From: Astragalus membranaceus
Lineage: Eukaryota > Streptophyta > Magnoliopsida > Fabales > Fabaceae
Length of the DNA stretch: 64,000 nucleotides
Reading direction: 5' to 3'
Assembly (NCBI GenBank): GCA_039519185.1
Contig: CM076846.1
Location: 223,932,659 to 223,996,658 of the forward strand
Position numbers and translations under genes: made by a program. The notes under the pieces are model-generated. The model made no database searches. It was not told the DNA's origin and saw only the letters and a list, made by a program, of their open reading frames with translations. This document shows, in pieces, positions 10,206-22,700 of this stretch. Position 1 is the stretch's first letter. Every line of letters begins with the position of its first letter.

Positions 10206-12140
10206 ACCACTGATAGTTTCTACCACAAAAACCATTCCAAAAACTATTGCAGAAACTATATTAAACAAAAGTAACCCATTGTTAGAGGTGTGAAAGCCCC
10301 TTTCTTCATGAACATTAAAGCATATACTGAGTTTTGAAGCAATCTTCACCTTTGCGGTGATCGCTCTGGCGGTCGGAGCTGCGGCGAGTGAAGGTGGAAT
10401 CGACGGCACTAAGGGTGGCGGTAAGGAAGCAGTACACGGCAACAGCAGTGAAAATGTTGTTTGCCTGTTGGAATGTACAGGGACAACACATTTTAATTTT
10501 TTTTATATAAAGAGACACGTGGCAGATTGCAGTTCCTTAGATGTATCACGGATATAAATTGAGGAAAGGTGTCTACTTTTTCCCGCCAAGAAGACAATCC
10601 ATTCCGTCCATCCAATGCAAAACACGTCCTGATGATAAAGTGTTGACTTAAATTATAAGCACGTGTCTCTTACCAATCAAATTTTCTCAATTTATCAAGC
10701 AACAAGTGCAGTATGATTTTGAAGTTTCAACTTTCAATTTATCTAAACATCTAAATCTAAATATCGTGGTTAAAAACATTAAAATTTATATTATTAAAGT
10801 ATAATTAATAGTTAATGAATTACAACACATTGTTATATTGTCAACCGAGTTCAACATAAAACCAAAATTGTGTGAAGTGATGTAGAGATACAAATAAGTA
10901 ATTCTATTTGGATGGTAATGAAATTCCTTTGTTCACGAGTAAAACCTACAAGCTTACAAGCTGCATCAGAACAAACAAATAAGGTCAGCCAACATAATTA
11001 TGAGATAGGTAATAAACAAATGGTATTTTTGAGTAGTGAACATAATATATATTATCAAAACAGCATCTAACAAGTAGATGGTGGATGAAGGAATACATTA
11101 TTTGCACAACAATGAGCTACTAAAACCCTATCCCTTCGTCATATCAGATTCACAAGTAACTAGTAAAACAAATATAGCCACTAATTCAGAAGTAACTACT
11201 GAATAAGCAACAAAAAATAGGGGGGACACAACATGATAACAATTTAAGAACAACAAACAACATTGAGATGAAGAAAGTTTTCAATCAACAACAACCCATG
11301 AACACAGAAATTGATGTTAGAAACCTTCTTCATGTCATTCAAGAACACATAGTAGGCTAGGATCATACTACCAAAAGAATAATGGTGTACTAAATTAATA
11401 AACATTATAAGTGAAAGGAAAAGGCTACTATCTTATGTTAACAGAAAGAATCAAAGGCATTCCTTTTCTCACACATGTATCTTTTTTAACCAATTATAAG
11501 TAAGAAGGCACAACAATTACACTGGGTAATGTTCTATGAAGTAAAAAAATGGAAGTTCTGTAGAAAATCGTTAACTATCAGTGTACTACATGTTGTCTAG
11601 GCTCCTAAGCCTACATAATTAACAGCTTCTATTCTACATAACTAAAAACTTGATGTTCTACACATTGGTTACATCAGATTGATCGAATTGGCACAAGGAT
11701 CTAGCCTCATTTTCTGGTTGACTACCTTCACAATGAATCAAACAATACCCTTATTAAATTGTTAGACAGATACGACCTGATGGTATTAGATGCACAACCA
11801 AAAGCATTTTTTCTAATTCTCAAGCTGCATATCACACAATCCACATATATCTTGTTTCCTAATATTTCCTTCTAATTTTCAAGCTGCACGTGTTACTTAA
11901 CTGAGGCAGACTCGGTGAAATAATTCATGTGAATAGGCCACCGCCTATCTATCTTTCTGGACCAAAAGTAAACTCTGTCAAATAATTCCCACCGTTTTGC
12001 CTACATAAGAAACTAATAACATCCCATTCATGTGAAGCTCTTTCCCTACTATTTTTAAACTTCCAAACAAATGAGTCCTTCCCCACAAGCCTCCCCTTCC
12101 CCTCCCCTCCCCTCCCCCTCTAAATCCCCCTCCCAAACAT
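10206..12140. other. Intergenic, no supported gene
   Basis: AT-rich DNA. 10605-10690 (CCATCCAATGCAAAACACG and following) is the displaced downstream flank of oxygenase copy 1, matching 14305-14350. 12060-12145 is a C-rich stretch (CCCCTCCCAAACATACCCTA) that looks like one end of the MITE type seen at 16536-16909. Short frames at 10119-10557 have no recognisable family. Confidence 0.5.
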
Positions 12141-12214
12141 ACCCTAAAGGATAAGGTTTAATTGCAATGACTCACTCGCCCCACTTGGTCTTTTGCTATG
12201 TTGTGTGTGCATAG

Positions 12215-12454
12215 GTGGCCATGGTGGCAAAGCAATGCGTGGATGAGGATCCCATTTTACGTCCTGATATGAAGCAAGTTGTGATTTCCCTATCAGAGAT
12301 CCTCCTTTCTTCGGTTGAGTGGGAAGCAATTCTAGCTGGGAAGAGCCAAGTTTTTAGTGGGCTTATTCAGGGAAGATATTTCACACAAGAAGATCTTTCT
12401 CACCCATTATATTATTCAACAAGATTCCTACCCCATTTTAAAATAGATATTTAA
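12215..12454 (+). pseudogene. LYK3-type kinase, orphan last exon
   Basis: Only the final exon of the LysM receptor kinase is present. It covers the kinase C-lobe end (AKQCVDEDPILRPDMKQVVI) and the tail SQVFSGLIQGR. It keeps the acceptor (GCATAG|GTGGCC) and an open frame with a read-through tail to 12454. No upstream kinase exon exists before it, so it cannot make a kinase alone. Compared with copy 1 at 2620-2766 it lacks that copy's early stop, so it is closer to the parent gene. Confidence 0.85.
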
Positions 12455-12659
12455 TCAAATAGAAGCATAGACTGACATGACTTGTCCAGGAACTGATGAA
12501 TTTTAGCCATGTGTCTTAGTATATCTTAATTTTGTTGAATAATAAATTGCATTTCATTTCATATATATACAGCCACAATAATCACACAAGTATATTGTTA
12601 ATGGTGTGAAATTACCAATACAACTGGGAATTAGCTGAAATCTAGAACAACCTGGGAAT

Positions 12660-14232
12660 CTACTTGACAAGTGAAGCGAGGACCCTGCGTGGAGGGTCAA
12701 AGGGTCTTCGAGAATGAAGAACAGCCCAATTATCAAGCAAAATAACATCCCCTTTACGCCAAGGAATGGCAACAGATTCCTCCTCCAGAATCTTGAGACA
12801 ATCATAGATCACATGAGCAGGCAATGGCTGACCATCTCCAAATGTAACAGCCTTAACAGGATCATTTCTTTCATCTTCCCAACCAGTATAAGCAGCCACC
12901 ATACTATTAAACCAAATCTTGCGCTTTCTTTTCTCATCGTACTTAACAGCAGGAATTGGACCCATAATCGTTTTCACTCCTCCATCTTCCAACCATTCCA
13001 ACTTCATCCCGAGTTTAGCAGCCCTGAAGTAAATAATTCACAAATAAATAATGTATACCATTATATAAAAAATGACATTAAATAACTATTTCCTAATTAC
13101 TTTCCATTTTTACTCTTAATTCAAATCTCTAACCAGTTGTATTAAACTTGACACAGACGGTTCGACCTGAAGCTGGTGGTATGATAGTATGTGTGCTGTG
13201 TGAGTAATCGGATGATTCGGATCAGATATCCATGCGACCTAAAATGACCCGACCGGTTTTCTAGTCAAATCAGTGGCCCAGTCAATCAGACCGGGATTGA
13301 ACCAATGACTTGGTTGGTCGAACAAGCAACCGATGTGTTCGAGCAAATTGTTCAACTAGTAACCTACCAACCTATAACCTTGACCGACTCGATGACCGGT
13401 TCGTTTTTAATAACTCTCTAACATGCTCTCACAAATTCAGCCTTAGAATAAATGATTTTGTTTTACATATTCATCTTAATAAAAAGGGAAGAAATTACTA
13501 TAGAATAGATAATGAAGCACAATAAAAAAGGGAAAAGACGGGTAATTTCTTTCATGTTTAATAACTAATTAACTAATTATTTTTTTAAGACGGCTAAAAT
13601 TAACTAATTAATATAACAAACCTTTGTTGAGCAATTTCCTTGTCGTCAGTTAAGAATGTTGATTTCCAGCCTCTGCCAATTGGAGAAGAAGGGTTATCGT
13701 CTTCACCTAAAACCCTAACGTACAACAAACCGTGTTTCTCTAATCTATCAACGAAATCGGGGTATGTGTGCTTCATCCTATCGTAAATGACATGGCTGAG
13801 GACGATGGGGGTTTCACCGCCGGTGGCAGGTTCCACTTCACAGAAGAAGAAAAGTTTGGAAGGGAATTGGGGAACTTGAGCCATCTCATGGTGAAAAGGG
13901 ATTTTCTGATCAGGTGGGGATTCGTTGGCGGTGAAGACGCGACCAATTACGTTGCTGCGAGGTGCAGCGCCTCCTACGTATGGAAGCTCTTCGTAGTCGA
14001 AGGCCTCAACGACGTCGTTGAAGTCCGATGCTGTTTGGATTGGGAAACCCCTCAAGAGGACTGCGCCTGATTGGAGTAGCAGGGACTCTAAAAAGGGTTT
14101 GTGGGTTTTGATTGTCTGCGGAATTGGAACTGTACCTGCGGTTGCGGGAGGAGAAACTGCTGCAGGGAATCGAACACCGTTTGTTAAGAGCTTCTGCTCG
14201 GGGATTTCGATTTCCAGCAACGCATCTCCCAT
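12660..14232 (-). CDS. Clavaminate synthase-like 2OG/Fe(II) oxygenase, copy 2
   Basis: complement(join(12660..13023,13622..14232)) gives 324 residues, exactly the length and structure of copy 1 (611-nt and 364-nt exons, same intron phase, TTTGTT-type donor, CTTCAG acceptor). The HHEM iron motif, the distal histidine in VLHSRRP and the PPRRVL arginine are conserved. Differences from copy 1 are scattered substitutions (for example KLGMK versus NLGMK, and HEMAQVPQF versus HEMAHIPQF), with no lesions. Expected role: cytosolic, iron- and 2-oxoglutarate-dependent oxidation of an unknown substrate. Its upstream flank is uninterrupted, unlike that of copy 1, so the two copies may differ in expression. 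Confidence 0.93.
13137..13414. mobile_element. MITE-like element in the oxygenase intron (copy 2)
   Basis: Diverged counterpart of 3558-3857, bounded by TTGTATTAAACTTG and TTTTTAATAACTC and rich in CCGGT, GGTTCG and CGACTCGATGA words. Its ends are more eroded than in copy 1. Confidence 0.5.
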
Positions 14233-14345
14233 GTTTCTTACCTGGACGGAATCTGAGACCAGGTTCGGTTCAGTTCAGTTGAGTAGGAAGATAAAGCAAT
14301 TGGGGTATGGTCCATCCAATGCAAAACACGTCCGGATGATTAAGT

Positions 14346-14588
14346 GTTAACTTGAAATAATTTTACTTCAAAAAAAATTTGATGAATAAATATACACACG
14401 TGTCTTGAAACTTATTAAACTATCGATCAGTGGAATTTTATCTACAATGATTTTGAAGAATAAAAAACAGGGCGGAATTAGTGAAACTCATTAACCACTT
14501 TGTCAAAAAAAATCACTTATTTTTTTAAACCAAAGTATTCTCCGCACGAAATGGTAGAGATTAATCTTTCGAAGTAACACACAATGGC
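14346..14588. other. Short spacer
   Basis: AT-rich, with no gene or repeat recognised after the end of duplication copy 2. Confidence 0.4.
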
Positions 14589-15355
14589 GGGCCTGGACAA
14601 ATATTGTGACCCGCCCGAAAAACCGCAAAAACTGCAAAATCCGAAGATAAAAACGGGCCAGTTGTTAACGGGCCGCGGATTGGGGGCGGCTGCAAATGGG
14701 CTGGGACGGTTTCAATTGGTCGGGTTCAGTTCTTGAAACTAGAACCAGCAGTGTTCGAACCCGCCCGATTTTGGAATATTTTCGCAAGGCAGCAGAGCAG
14801 TCACATCGCATGCGGGCAACATTGAAAGTCTCAACAATTAATTTATTGTTCCACTTTTCAGTTTACACGTTTCCCACTAACCACTCTTCAGTTTTCACGT
14901 TTCCTACTTTATTGTTCAATTAATTTATTGTTGATTTGATTTGAAAGTATACTTTATTGTTCACGTTTCCAGTGACCACTCTGTCATTTATTGTTCCCAA
15001 CAGACACTTTACTTCAAGTAGATGCTTCTTGATTTGAAAAGCATACATTATTGTTCAACTTTTCACTTCCCACTCTGCCATTAATTACCAGCGATTCGTC
15101 TTCCTCTCTCCATCATCTTCTTCTCTTATTGTTTTTTATTTTTTCTGCATTTCTGGTTTTGCTTGCCTTCTTCCATGGTATTTTCTCTAAACCCGCCCTT
15201 ACCCAACCGACCAACCCGCAAAACACGCAAAACCGAACCCGTAAAGACCGAAGGAAAGTTTGGGCGCTATCAGACTTTACATTGTCAACCGCGGATTTGG
15301 TCGGTTCCGTGTTTTGGGCCCAAACCCGCCCATACCCGCCCGATGTCCAGGCCTA
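14589..15355. mobile_element. hAT-like non-autonomous element
   Basis: Ends are inverted: GGCCTGGACA at the left and TGTCCAGGCC at the right. Subterminal zones are dense in GGGCGGGTT/AACCCGCCC words in opposite orientations, the pattern of many plant hAT-type non-autonomous elements. No clear 8-bp target duplication was found, so the exact ends and superfamily are provisional. The interior frame at 15051-15443 is not recognisable and is probably noise. Confidence 0.55.
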
Positions 15356-15716
15356 CCTGGGTATATCTCAGGGGGTTCAGTTGAACCCCTGTAATTTTAA
15401 ATTTGCACTAATACATTTAAATTTGCCTTCAATGTGTACCTAATTTTAAATAAATTTATCTTATGAATTGTAAGGGGCTGTTTATAAATCTTTGGGAAGT
15501 AATTTTACCGATGTCACATACTTTCTTTTATGGACTACTTATTTTCGTATACTTTAGGACTTAAATAAGAAATGGTGTGTAAACTTAGAGACCAATTTTG
15601 TGATTTACTCTTAAATAAATTTGGAGTTACATAATTTGATTTCTTAATTTTAGTAAATTAAGTGAGAATATATGAAAAAATAATTAAGCAATTCTATGAG
15701 CCAACATTTTTTATAA

Positions 15717-15890
15717 TGATTTTTTTTTTGCACCCCTTGGCTCAGGGTTCTAGATCTGCAACTGGCAACAGAGATCTATTTAAGGGGTTAATATCTCCCA
15801 ACAAATTTTTTCATACGCATCAATTAGGAATCGAACCCGAGACCAAATGACACTAACCACTACTTTTAAGTTTAAATACACGTAACTGTA
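15717..15890 (-). mobile_element. tRNA-derived SINE, minus strand
   Basis: Read on the minus strand, a box A-like TAGTGGTTAGTG and a textbook box B GGTTCGATTCC lie about 20 bp apart near 15830-15870. The 3' end is GGGGTGC followed by a run of A (the T-run at 15720-15730). A repeated AAGTTTAAATACACGTAA lies just upstream of its 5' end (15868-15912). Target duplications were not confirmed. Confidence 0.65.
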
Positions 15891-16535
15891 AAAAAAAGTT
15901 TAAATACACGTAAATGATTTTGTGTCGGTAGACGGAGAAGTACCATGGTAAGTTCACACATGCAAAGTGAATATCTTGGGTTAGAATCTAAGTAACTGAA
16001 AAATATCGAGTCTAACAACATTGATTTAGCCAATTGTGTTAGGCTTTATAAACAACATACTCTCTCCGTTCCTAGACGTTGGTATTTTTGACCATTTATT
16101 TTTGTTCTAAAACGATAGTACTTTTAAAAGTGCAATGTACAATTCACTAATGGTGTGTTTGGGAGTTCGGAGAAGAGGGGAGGGGAGGAGAGGGCATGAG
16201 ACTAATAGTTTTAATTATTTAGTGATGAGAAGAAAATTTTATCTCCTAACCCCTCCCCCCCAACCTCTCTCCTAGTTTAATTTCTTGATGAATGAGTTAA
16301 AATTATTGTTTTCCACTTATGAAGATGTATGTAACATTATAGCTATCTCATCAATATTTTCGAGTCTTTCTTGTCCAAGGTTATCTCTTGAGTTGGACTC
16401 GAGTGTTTGGAAGTCAAAATGTATTTGTTATTGTTGGGCCACGAGTGGAGCCTAAAACACCAAGAAGATATCCACATTGGGTCAAGAGCAAACATATAAG
16501 TAGATTTGACACAACTTTTTTCACCAAAATGTTAA
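15891..16535. other. Intergenic with MITE fragment
   Basis: No gene. 16145-16275 has a GTGTGTTTGGGAG end, G-rich then C-rich blocks (AGGGGAGGGGAGG, CCCCTCCCCCC) and looks like a shortened relative of the MITE at 16536-16909. Confidence 0.4.
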
Positions 16536-16909
16536 GGGTCTGTTTAGGAGTTTGGAGAGGAGGGAAGGGGGGATTAGAGAGGAGTGGAGAAGAGTGAAAG
16601 ATATAGAAATGTTTCACCATAATTGAGAGAGTAATTTTGTAGGCAATGATAAGAGAATGTTCATCCTTAATATATTTTTAATTTTAAGATTATTATAAAA
16701 TGATGTAAATGATTTGAATAATTTGTTTAAGCCCTCCCAAACCCTCCTCCAATACATTTTTTGAGTTCCTCCAAAATGTGAGGGTTTGGTTTTATGAAGA
16801 AAAATAAACCCTCCATTGAAGTTGATGATACTTCCTTCCCTCTATTTGCCTTTCACCTTTCCTATTTTTTTCAAACCCTCCCCTCCCCTCCAAAACCCTA
16901 AACAGACCC
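16536..16909. mobile_element. Tourist-like (PIF/Harbinger) MITE
   Basis: Terminal inverted repeats GGGTCTGTTTAGG and CCTAAACAGACCC flank a 374-bp element. It sits between two TAA trinucleotides (16533-16535 and 16910-16912), the 3-bp duplication typical of PIF/Harbinger insertions. Purine-rich and pyrimidine-rich subterminal zones are complementary. Non-coding. Confidence 0.8.
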
Positions 16910-16912
16910 TAA

Positions 16913-17782
16913 AGCATTGGGCGTGTGGGTCATTTCACTTATATATTGATCAACATATTTATTTTTATCCTATGTGAGACTTTTTACTCACACTTAATAC
17001 TCCAATAGTTATAGTCATTCCAAGGTCACAGATCGATTGTATTGGAAGGAAGACGATGTTGAACTTGGGTTATGAAAGCTTGAAAGGAGTGAGAAGTATA
17101 GACAATGAGAAGTGGTTGATTGTACAAAGGAAATTTTGAAGAAATGTCAGAAAACAACTATAAAGTGGGCCCCCCATCACACAACACCATCCACGCGCTG
17201 ATGAAAAGTAAAAAGCTAGCATGTTCGTATGTTTCCTATCATACCACACAACTTTATCCATAGATAATACATGAATGTTTTGTCTCACAATGTTACTATA
17301 TCTAAAAGATTGTGAATATACTAGACTATGGAGTATGTATATGGATTAGGTTACTACTTACTACATCTAAAAAAGTGTGAATGTCTATTAGAGGGTGAAT
17401 GTAGTGTGAATTAGGCCCTTCCATGTATTGTGGTTGTGTAATTTTAGTTCTTCTTGTTTTACTTGTGATATTTGAGTCCTATGTATCGTGAATGTGTGGT
17501 TTGATACCCCCATCTGAATTTTGTTCAGTTTTTAACCAAAAATATTAACATATCATATGTGGGTATACGAGCTCACCAAAAAAAAATATGTGGGTATACG
17601 AGAACAAAATTTCTAATTTTTTTCTTCCATAAAAAACACTTAATTAAATTAAAAATACTCGAGGAAACATCATAGTACTCATGAGTAGGGGTGTCAAAAT
17701 GGATAGATTGGATGAATTTGGATTTGGATTATAATTGAAAGATTGGAGACAATCCATTATAATGGATGGATTCTAGTTAAAA
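16913..17782. other. Intergenic, no supported gene
   Basis: AT-rich DNA with no recognisable frame. 17690-17775 contains AGGGGTGTCAAAATGGAT, which resembles the end of a hAT-type element cut off by the LINE at 17783. Confidence 0.4.
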
Positions 17783-19290
17783 TTGCATAATCGCGCAATT
17801 GGCAAGTTGGTTTGGAATATGCATCTAGAATCTAATAAGCTGTGGGTAAATGTCCTTAGAAGTAAGTATTTTGGCTCTACTACTTTCTTTAATGCAAAAA
17901 AGAGACAAGGGTCCTTCATTTGGAACTCGATTCGGGAGGCCAAGCTAGTGCTTCAGGACGGTTTTGGTTTTCGGTTGGGTTGTGGAAACTATCCTATCTG
18001 GCACACAAACTGGACCGGGTTAGGCACTCTTAACAATTTTGTTCCTTATATTGATATTCATGATGCGCATCTATGCATCAGGGATATTATTCAAAATGGT
18101 GCTTGGTAGGTTAATTTGCTTTGTACTATGCTTCCATCTAATGTTATTGATCATATTGCCAATCTTCCTTCTTGTATAAATGATCATGTCTCAAATTGTT
18201 TAGTGTGGAAAGGGCACAACAATGGCATATACACAGCGAACCAAGGGTACAAATGGTTTCTTCAAAGGCGTCTTGCAGCTACTAGTAATAAAACAGACTT
18301 ATCTCGGACTTGGCTTTGGAGATCCCCAACTCCAGAGAAGATAAAGTTTTTCCTTTGGACGACATGTCACAATTCTCTCCCTACCCTTGTTATGCTTAAT
18401 AGAAGAGGTATGTCAGCTGCAACTACTTGTCTTCGCTGCCTTCATGCAGATGAGGATATCTTCCACTGTCTCTGATTGTAGCTTGTCCGCTAGGCTTTGG
18501 CGGTATCTTAGTTTTCGTGATCCGGCGTTTTATGATGAGAACAATGTCTTCAAGTGGATCCAGCAGGCCTCTCCCGCGAAGACCCCTCTCTGTTTATTTT
18601 TGCGGTTTGGTGGTTGTGGCGTGCGCGCAATTCTATTGTTATCGCAAATGAGGACTTTCCCTTTATAACTATTCAATATACGACTCAAAATTATGCAGCA
18701 TTGGTGCAATCTTGTATGAAGAAAGAGCAAACTTCTATTAGCGTTCCCCGGTGGACCTCTTGGCATGCTAGTAGGGAGGAGGCCATAGCTCTTAATGTTG
18801 ATGGTAGTAGTGTGGGTAATCCTGGACCCTGGTTTTGGTGGCTTGCTTCGTCACTCGAATGGCTCGTGGATAAAGGGTTTCTCAGCCATGCTGGTATCAC
18901 ATACAACTTGCATGCAAAGCTTTTGGTGCTTTTTCATGGTATTAAGTTAGCGTGGAATGCTGGGCACCGTCACATCATTTGCTATTCAGATTCTCTCCAC
19001 TATATTCAGTTAGTGAATTCTCCGCTTAATCAGTGGCATGTGCACGCGACTCTTATAGCGAACATTCAGGATCTTTTGCGGCGACCTTGGCAGTTCACTT
19101 TGGTTCATACGCTTCGAGAAGGCAACATGTGTGCTGATATTCTGGCAAAGACGGGGGTCATCCTTGGACCAACATTGGCTTCTCCTAGACTCTCCTACCC
19201 CTAAATTGACTCTCTCGCTGCAGGCGGATGCTAGGAGAGTAGAGTTCTCGCGTCCTTAGTTTTTTTTCTTTCTTTTCTTTTTGGTTTCGT
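17783..19290 (+). pseudogene. 5'-truncated LINE: zinc-binding RT and RNase H end
   Basis: Frames 17783-18109, 18116-18475, 18387-18668 and 18554-19204 together read as the 3' half of a plant L1-type LINE ORF2. The zf-RVT region is visible (WLWRSPTPEKIKFFLWTTCH, then CLRCLHADEDIFHCL). It is followed by a WWLWRARN block and an RNase H-like domain (LNVDGSSVGNPG, ICYSDSLHYIQLV, REGNMCADILAK). A TAG at 18107 and single-base shifts break the frame. Endonuclease and reverse transcriptase cores are missing, as in most 5'-truncated LINE copies. A T-rich 3' region ends near 19290. Inactive. Confidence 0.85.
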
Positions 19291-19751
19291 TTTTCCTCCT
19301 TGTACCAAAAAAAGACCAACAACATTTTCAATTAAAAATGAGAGGTATTAAAACCCAAGTGACTAAAATGGCATAATTGGGATACCTAGAGAATCCAATT
19401 CACTTTGGTAAAAAAAAAGAGAGAATGCAATTTACTCACAAATATATATCTTGAATTTAACACAAAGTATTCAACTTAAGAATTAATTATACTTACCTCC
19501 GAACTCAAATTATTCAGGGTCATTTTCTCCCGACACCGGAGGGGTCAAAGACCCTCAACAAAAAAAATAAAATCTGTCTATTGTCTATTAAAAAAACTGT
19601 ATCAAATATCTGTCCAAAAAACTACTATCAAATAGCACTTCACTAAAAAAAACTGTATCAAATCAAATATCGTTAAACCCTAATACATCATTCTCTGTTT
19701 CACTGTATCTGTAAATTCTAAAACCCTCAATCGTCTCCTTCCCCATCATCC
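19291..19751. promoter_or_regulatory. Upstream region of MMS19
   Basis: 461 bp between the LINE remnant and the MMS19 start. It is A-rich, with a leader-like pyrimidine stretch just before the ATG (CTCAATCGTCTCCTTCCCC). No convincing TATA box can be singled out. The promoter is inferred by position only. Confidence 0.4.
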
Positions 19752-22700
19752 ATGGCGGAAACCGCTGAATTGACTCGTCAAATTGAGTCCTACGTTGACT
19801 CGTCTTCTACTCCAACTCAACAGGTTCACTCCCTCCCTCCATTCGTCCACGGACACTTCAATTTCCTTCCTATCTAATTCAACAGCACAACACTTTTTTC
19901 CCTTTAACCGCTAATCACGCTTATGCACTGCAGGCTGCAAGTGTGGAAGCAATTAGGTGTATGCTAAAGACCAATGTTTTAACTCTAGAAGCGCTGGTAC
20001 ATTTTTCTTTTTACTTGATTTCTCAAACAACAAAGCAAAATTATATTTTTTCATGTAATCATGTTGCTTAATTTGTGCTTTTTCTTGACTCGTCTCGTTT
20101 ATCCTGTTTCAAAATTTAGGTTAGAGAGTTGGATATGTATCTGACCACAACAGATAATATCGTTCGGGCAAGAGGTGCGTTTTGTTTATTTTGAAGCTAA
20201 CATTGTTTTTATTACACGTACCAATCTCTGTCAAATCGTGAATGAAGGAGAAATATAAAAATTGTGGTGAGTTAGATATCTGTAGGAGGTTATTTTATTC
20301 TGCTTTCCATTGCACTCTCGATGTGGCATTCTATTGAATTCTCTCTAGCTTAACTTGTAAGCTAAAGTTTTGTACAAATTAACAGTTTTACATGAACTTG
20401 TGTGTCCGTGTACCGGCTCACACACATTATCTACCCAAGCTTATAGATAGCATATTTTTTTATTGGTTCGGACCATCGCTGGCTACCCACAGAGTGTCCC
20501 AACGCTTTTAACGAAAGACTAATCTCCGCTCGTGTTTAAGATCAAATTTCGCACTGGCCAACACCGAATTTGTCCACTGCGGGAATCAAACCCGGGAGCA
20601 CCGAATCGACCCCCCCGTGTCGTAGGGTAGATTAAGCCACTAAGCCAACAGTGTTGGTTAGAGATAGCATATTTTGATACTATTTGGATGCATATTTGTG
20701 TATGGATGTAAATTTTTGATAGCATCTATTTTACTTTGGATTATCTTCTTATTAGTGAATGTCTGCTGGAAAAACTTCTTCAGGAATTCTTCTCCTAGCA
20801 GAGGTGCTTACTCGTTTTGACTCAAAACCTCTTGTCAGTGAAACAATACATAGCCTGGTTGGGTTCTTCAGGGATAGACTGGTCAGTATAAATATTTATC
20901 TGCTACATGACTAACTTTTCTAAGTTTTTAGTTGGAAATTTTTTAAATTTTTATTATACTCTGCTTCTGTCGATGGCTTTCTTATTCCTTCTGTTTATTC
21001 TTACAATTCCTTTTCCATCTAAATTTCTATAATCCACGATTCCATATCACACTCTGTGTTCATGCTCCAAGGCTTGACTAGATTGAGAAATTGAGATTGA
21101 GTTGATATCATTGTAGAGATGGATAGATTTTATCCTATGTTTATCAGCTTTATAATTATTAAGGTTTACTCAATCTTAAATCTAATTTTATTTCTCTGTT
21201 TCATTTATTAGTTTGGCAAAAATGCAGAATATCTGATGCATTGCGTGAAGCCTACCAGTTTTCTTAATTGTCTCAAGTTTTAATATTTTATGAAATTCCT
21301 GTGCTCGGACCAAGGGCATTGTTGATTGAACTGGATTGTTTTTCATTTTAAGTTCACTAAAGCCTGGTAGTTTTCTTAATTGTCTCAAGTTTTGATATTT
21401 TATGAAATTCCTGTGCTCGGACGTAGGGCATTGCTGATTGAACTGGATTTTTTTTCAATTTGAGTTCACTAAGTTTTGTGATTGATAATCTATGATCTCT
21501 TAGGTGATATATAATTTTTCATGATATTTCTAATAGCATAAACTACATAATATTATTTTTAATCAGGCAGATTGGAAAGCAGTACGAGGTGCACTTGTGG
21601 GTTGCTTGGCACTAACAAGGAGGAAAAGTGTTGCGGGTATGATAACCGGTAGTGATGCCAAAGCCATTGCTCAATCTTTTTTAGAGAACTTGCAAGTTCA
21701 ATCCCTAGGACAGTATGACCGGAAGGTAAATTATATTTGTAGCCAAAAGCCAATAAAATTTTATGCTTCTGCTATAAGTTAGAATTTTCCAAAATCAGAA
21801 AAGACATTCTGTTTCTTTGAGAGAAAGAGACTTTTGGAAAAAGACCTCCAATCAAAGTATATATGAACATTTGGAGTAGTTATACACTGGATTAAATTTG
21901 TTAGGGTTACATATGTTGTTGATCCTTATAGAATCACAACCATGGTAGTCAAACGCGCGCGCTAAAGCGTAAGATCGCACGATCTCACACGTTTTGCATC
22001 CTTCTCCGTGTCAAATCGTGACTGAAATCGCTGGAAGTGGTGGAGCGGTGGGCGCGCCGTGCTATCGCGTAAAAGCGTGGGATCAACGCTTCTCTCGCGT
22101 GCTACAGAAAGGCAGAAGCAATGGTTGACCCGACTTCAAGCCACGCACGACCTGACTTTTCGACTTCGTCTCCTCTCGTGAGACTTTCCGATGGCACTTG
22201 GGCTGTCGCCGGCAGTGTGGTGATGCATCAACAAAAGCTGCGGTGGGGCCTGGGATAAAGAGAGACAGATGTGAAAGAAGAAAGAAAGAAGAAGAAATGA
22301 GGAAGTTGTTGGCAGCGCAGGAATGAGAGAGAAGATGCAACAAGTTAGGGTTGAGTTTTTTTTTTTGACCAAAAAGTTAGGGTTGAGTTGAGAGATAGGG
22401 TCTTGCCAAATGGGCTACTGGGCCTAAATAAGGAATGAACATATAAATACTTTCAATTTTATTTTATGATTTAATAAATCTGCAGATAAATTAGGAAACT
22501 TCCACAATAATATAATAAGCTAAATAATATTAAAATAATATATAGCATAATAAAAATTAATAAATTAAATTAAAATAGTAAGTATCTTTTTTTGACAAAA
22601 ATAATAGTAAGGTATTATTAAGGTTATTATTCTTAATTATGATATATAAATTATTAAAAATAATTTTTGTTTCTTTGGTGGGATCTTACGATCCGTGCTA

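Larger units (their letters stand above)
12150..14345. repeat. Tandem segmental duplication, copy 2
   Basis: Homologous to 2530-4690, starting inside the last LYK3 intron (GACTCACTCGCCCCACTTGG) and running past the oxygenase start codon. It keeps only the last LYK3 exon, so the left breakpoint lay inside that intron. The exact breakpoint was not resolved. Confidence 0.85.

Noticed and set aside
10119..10557. Short frames on both strands
   Set aside because: Mutually overlapping, with no recognisable domain and no splice context.
15051..15443. 130-residue frame in the hAT-like element
   Set aside because: Low complexity and spans the element's terminal repeats; no homologue recognised.
22083..22372. 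Overlapping minus-strand frames of 78-86 residues in the hAT MITE
   Set aside because: Low-complexity Ser/Phe/Leu translations, no family, and they end in the element's repeats.
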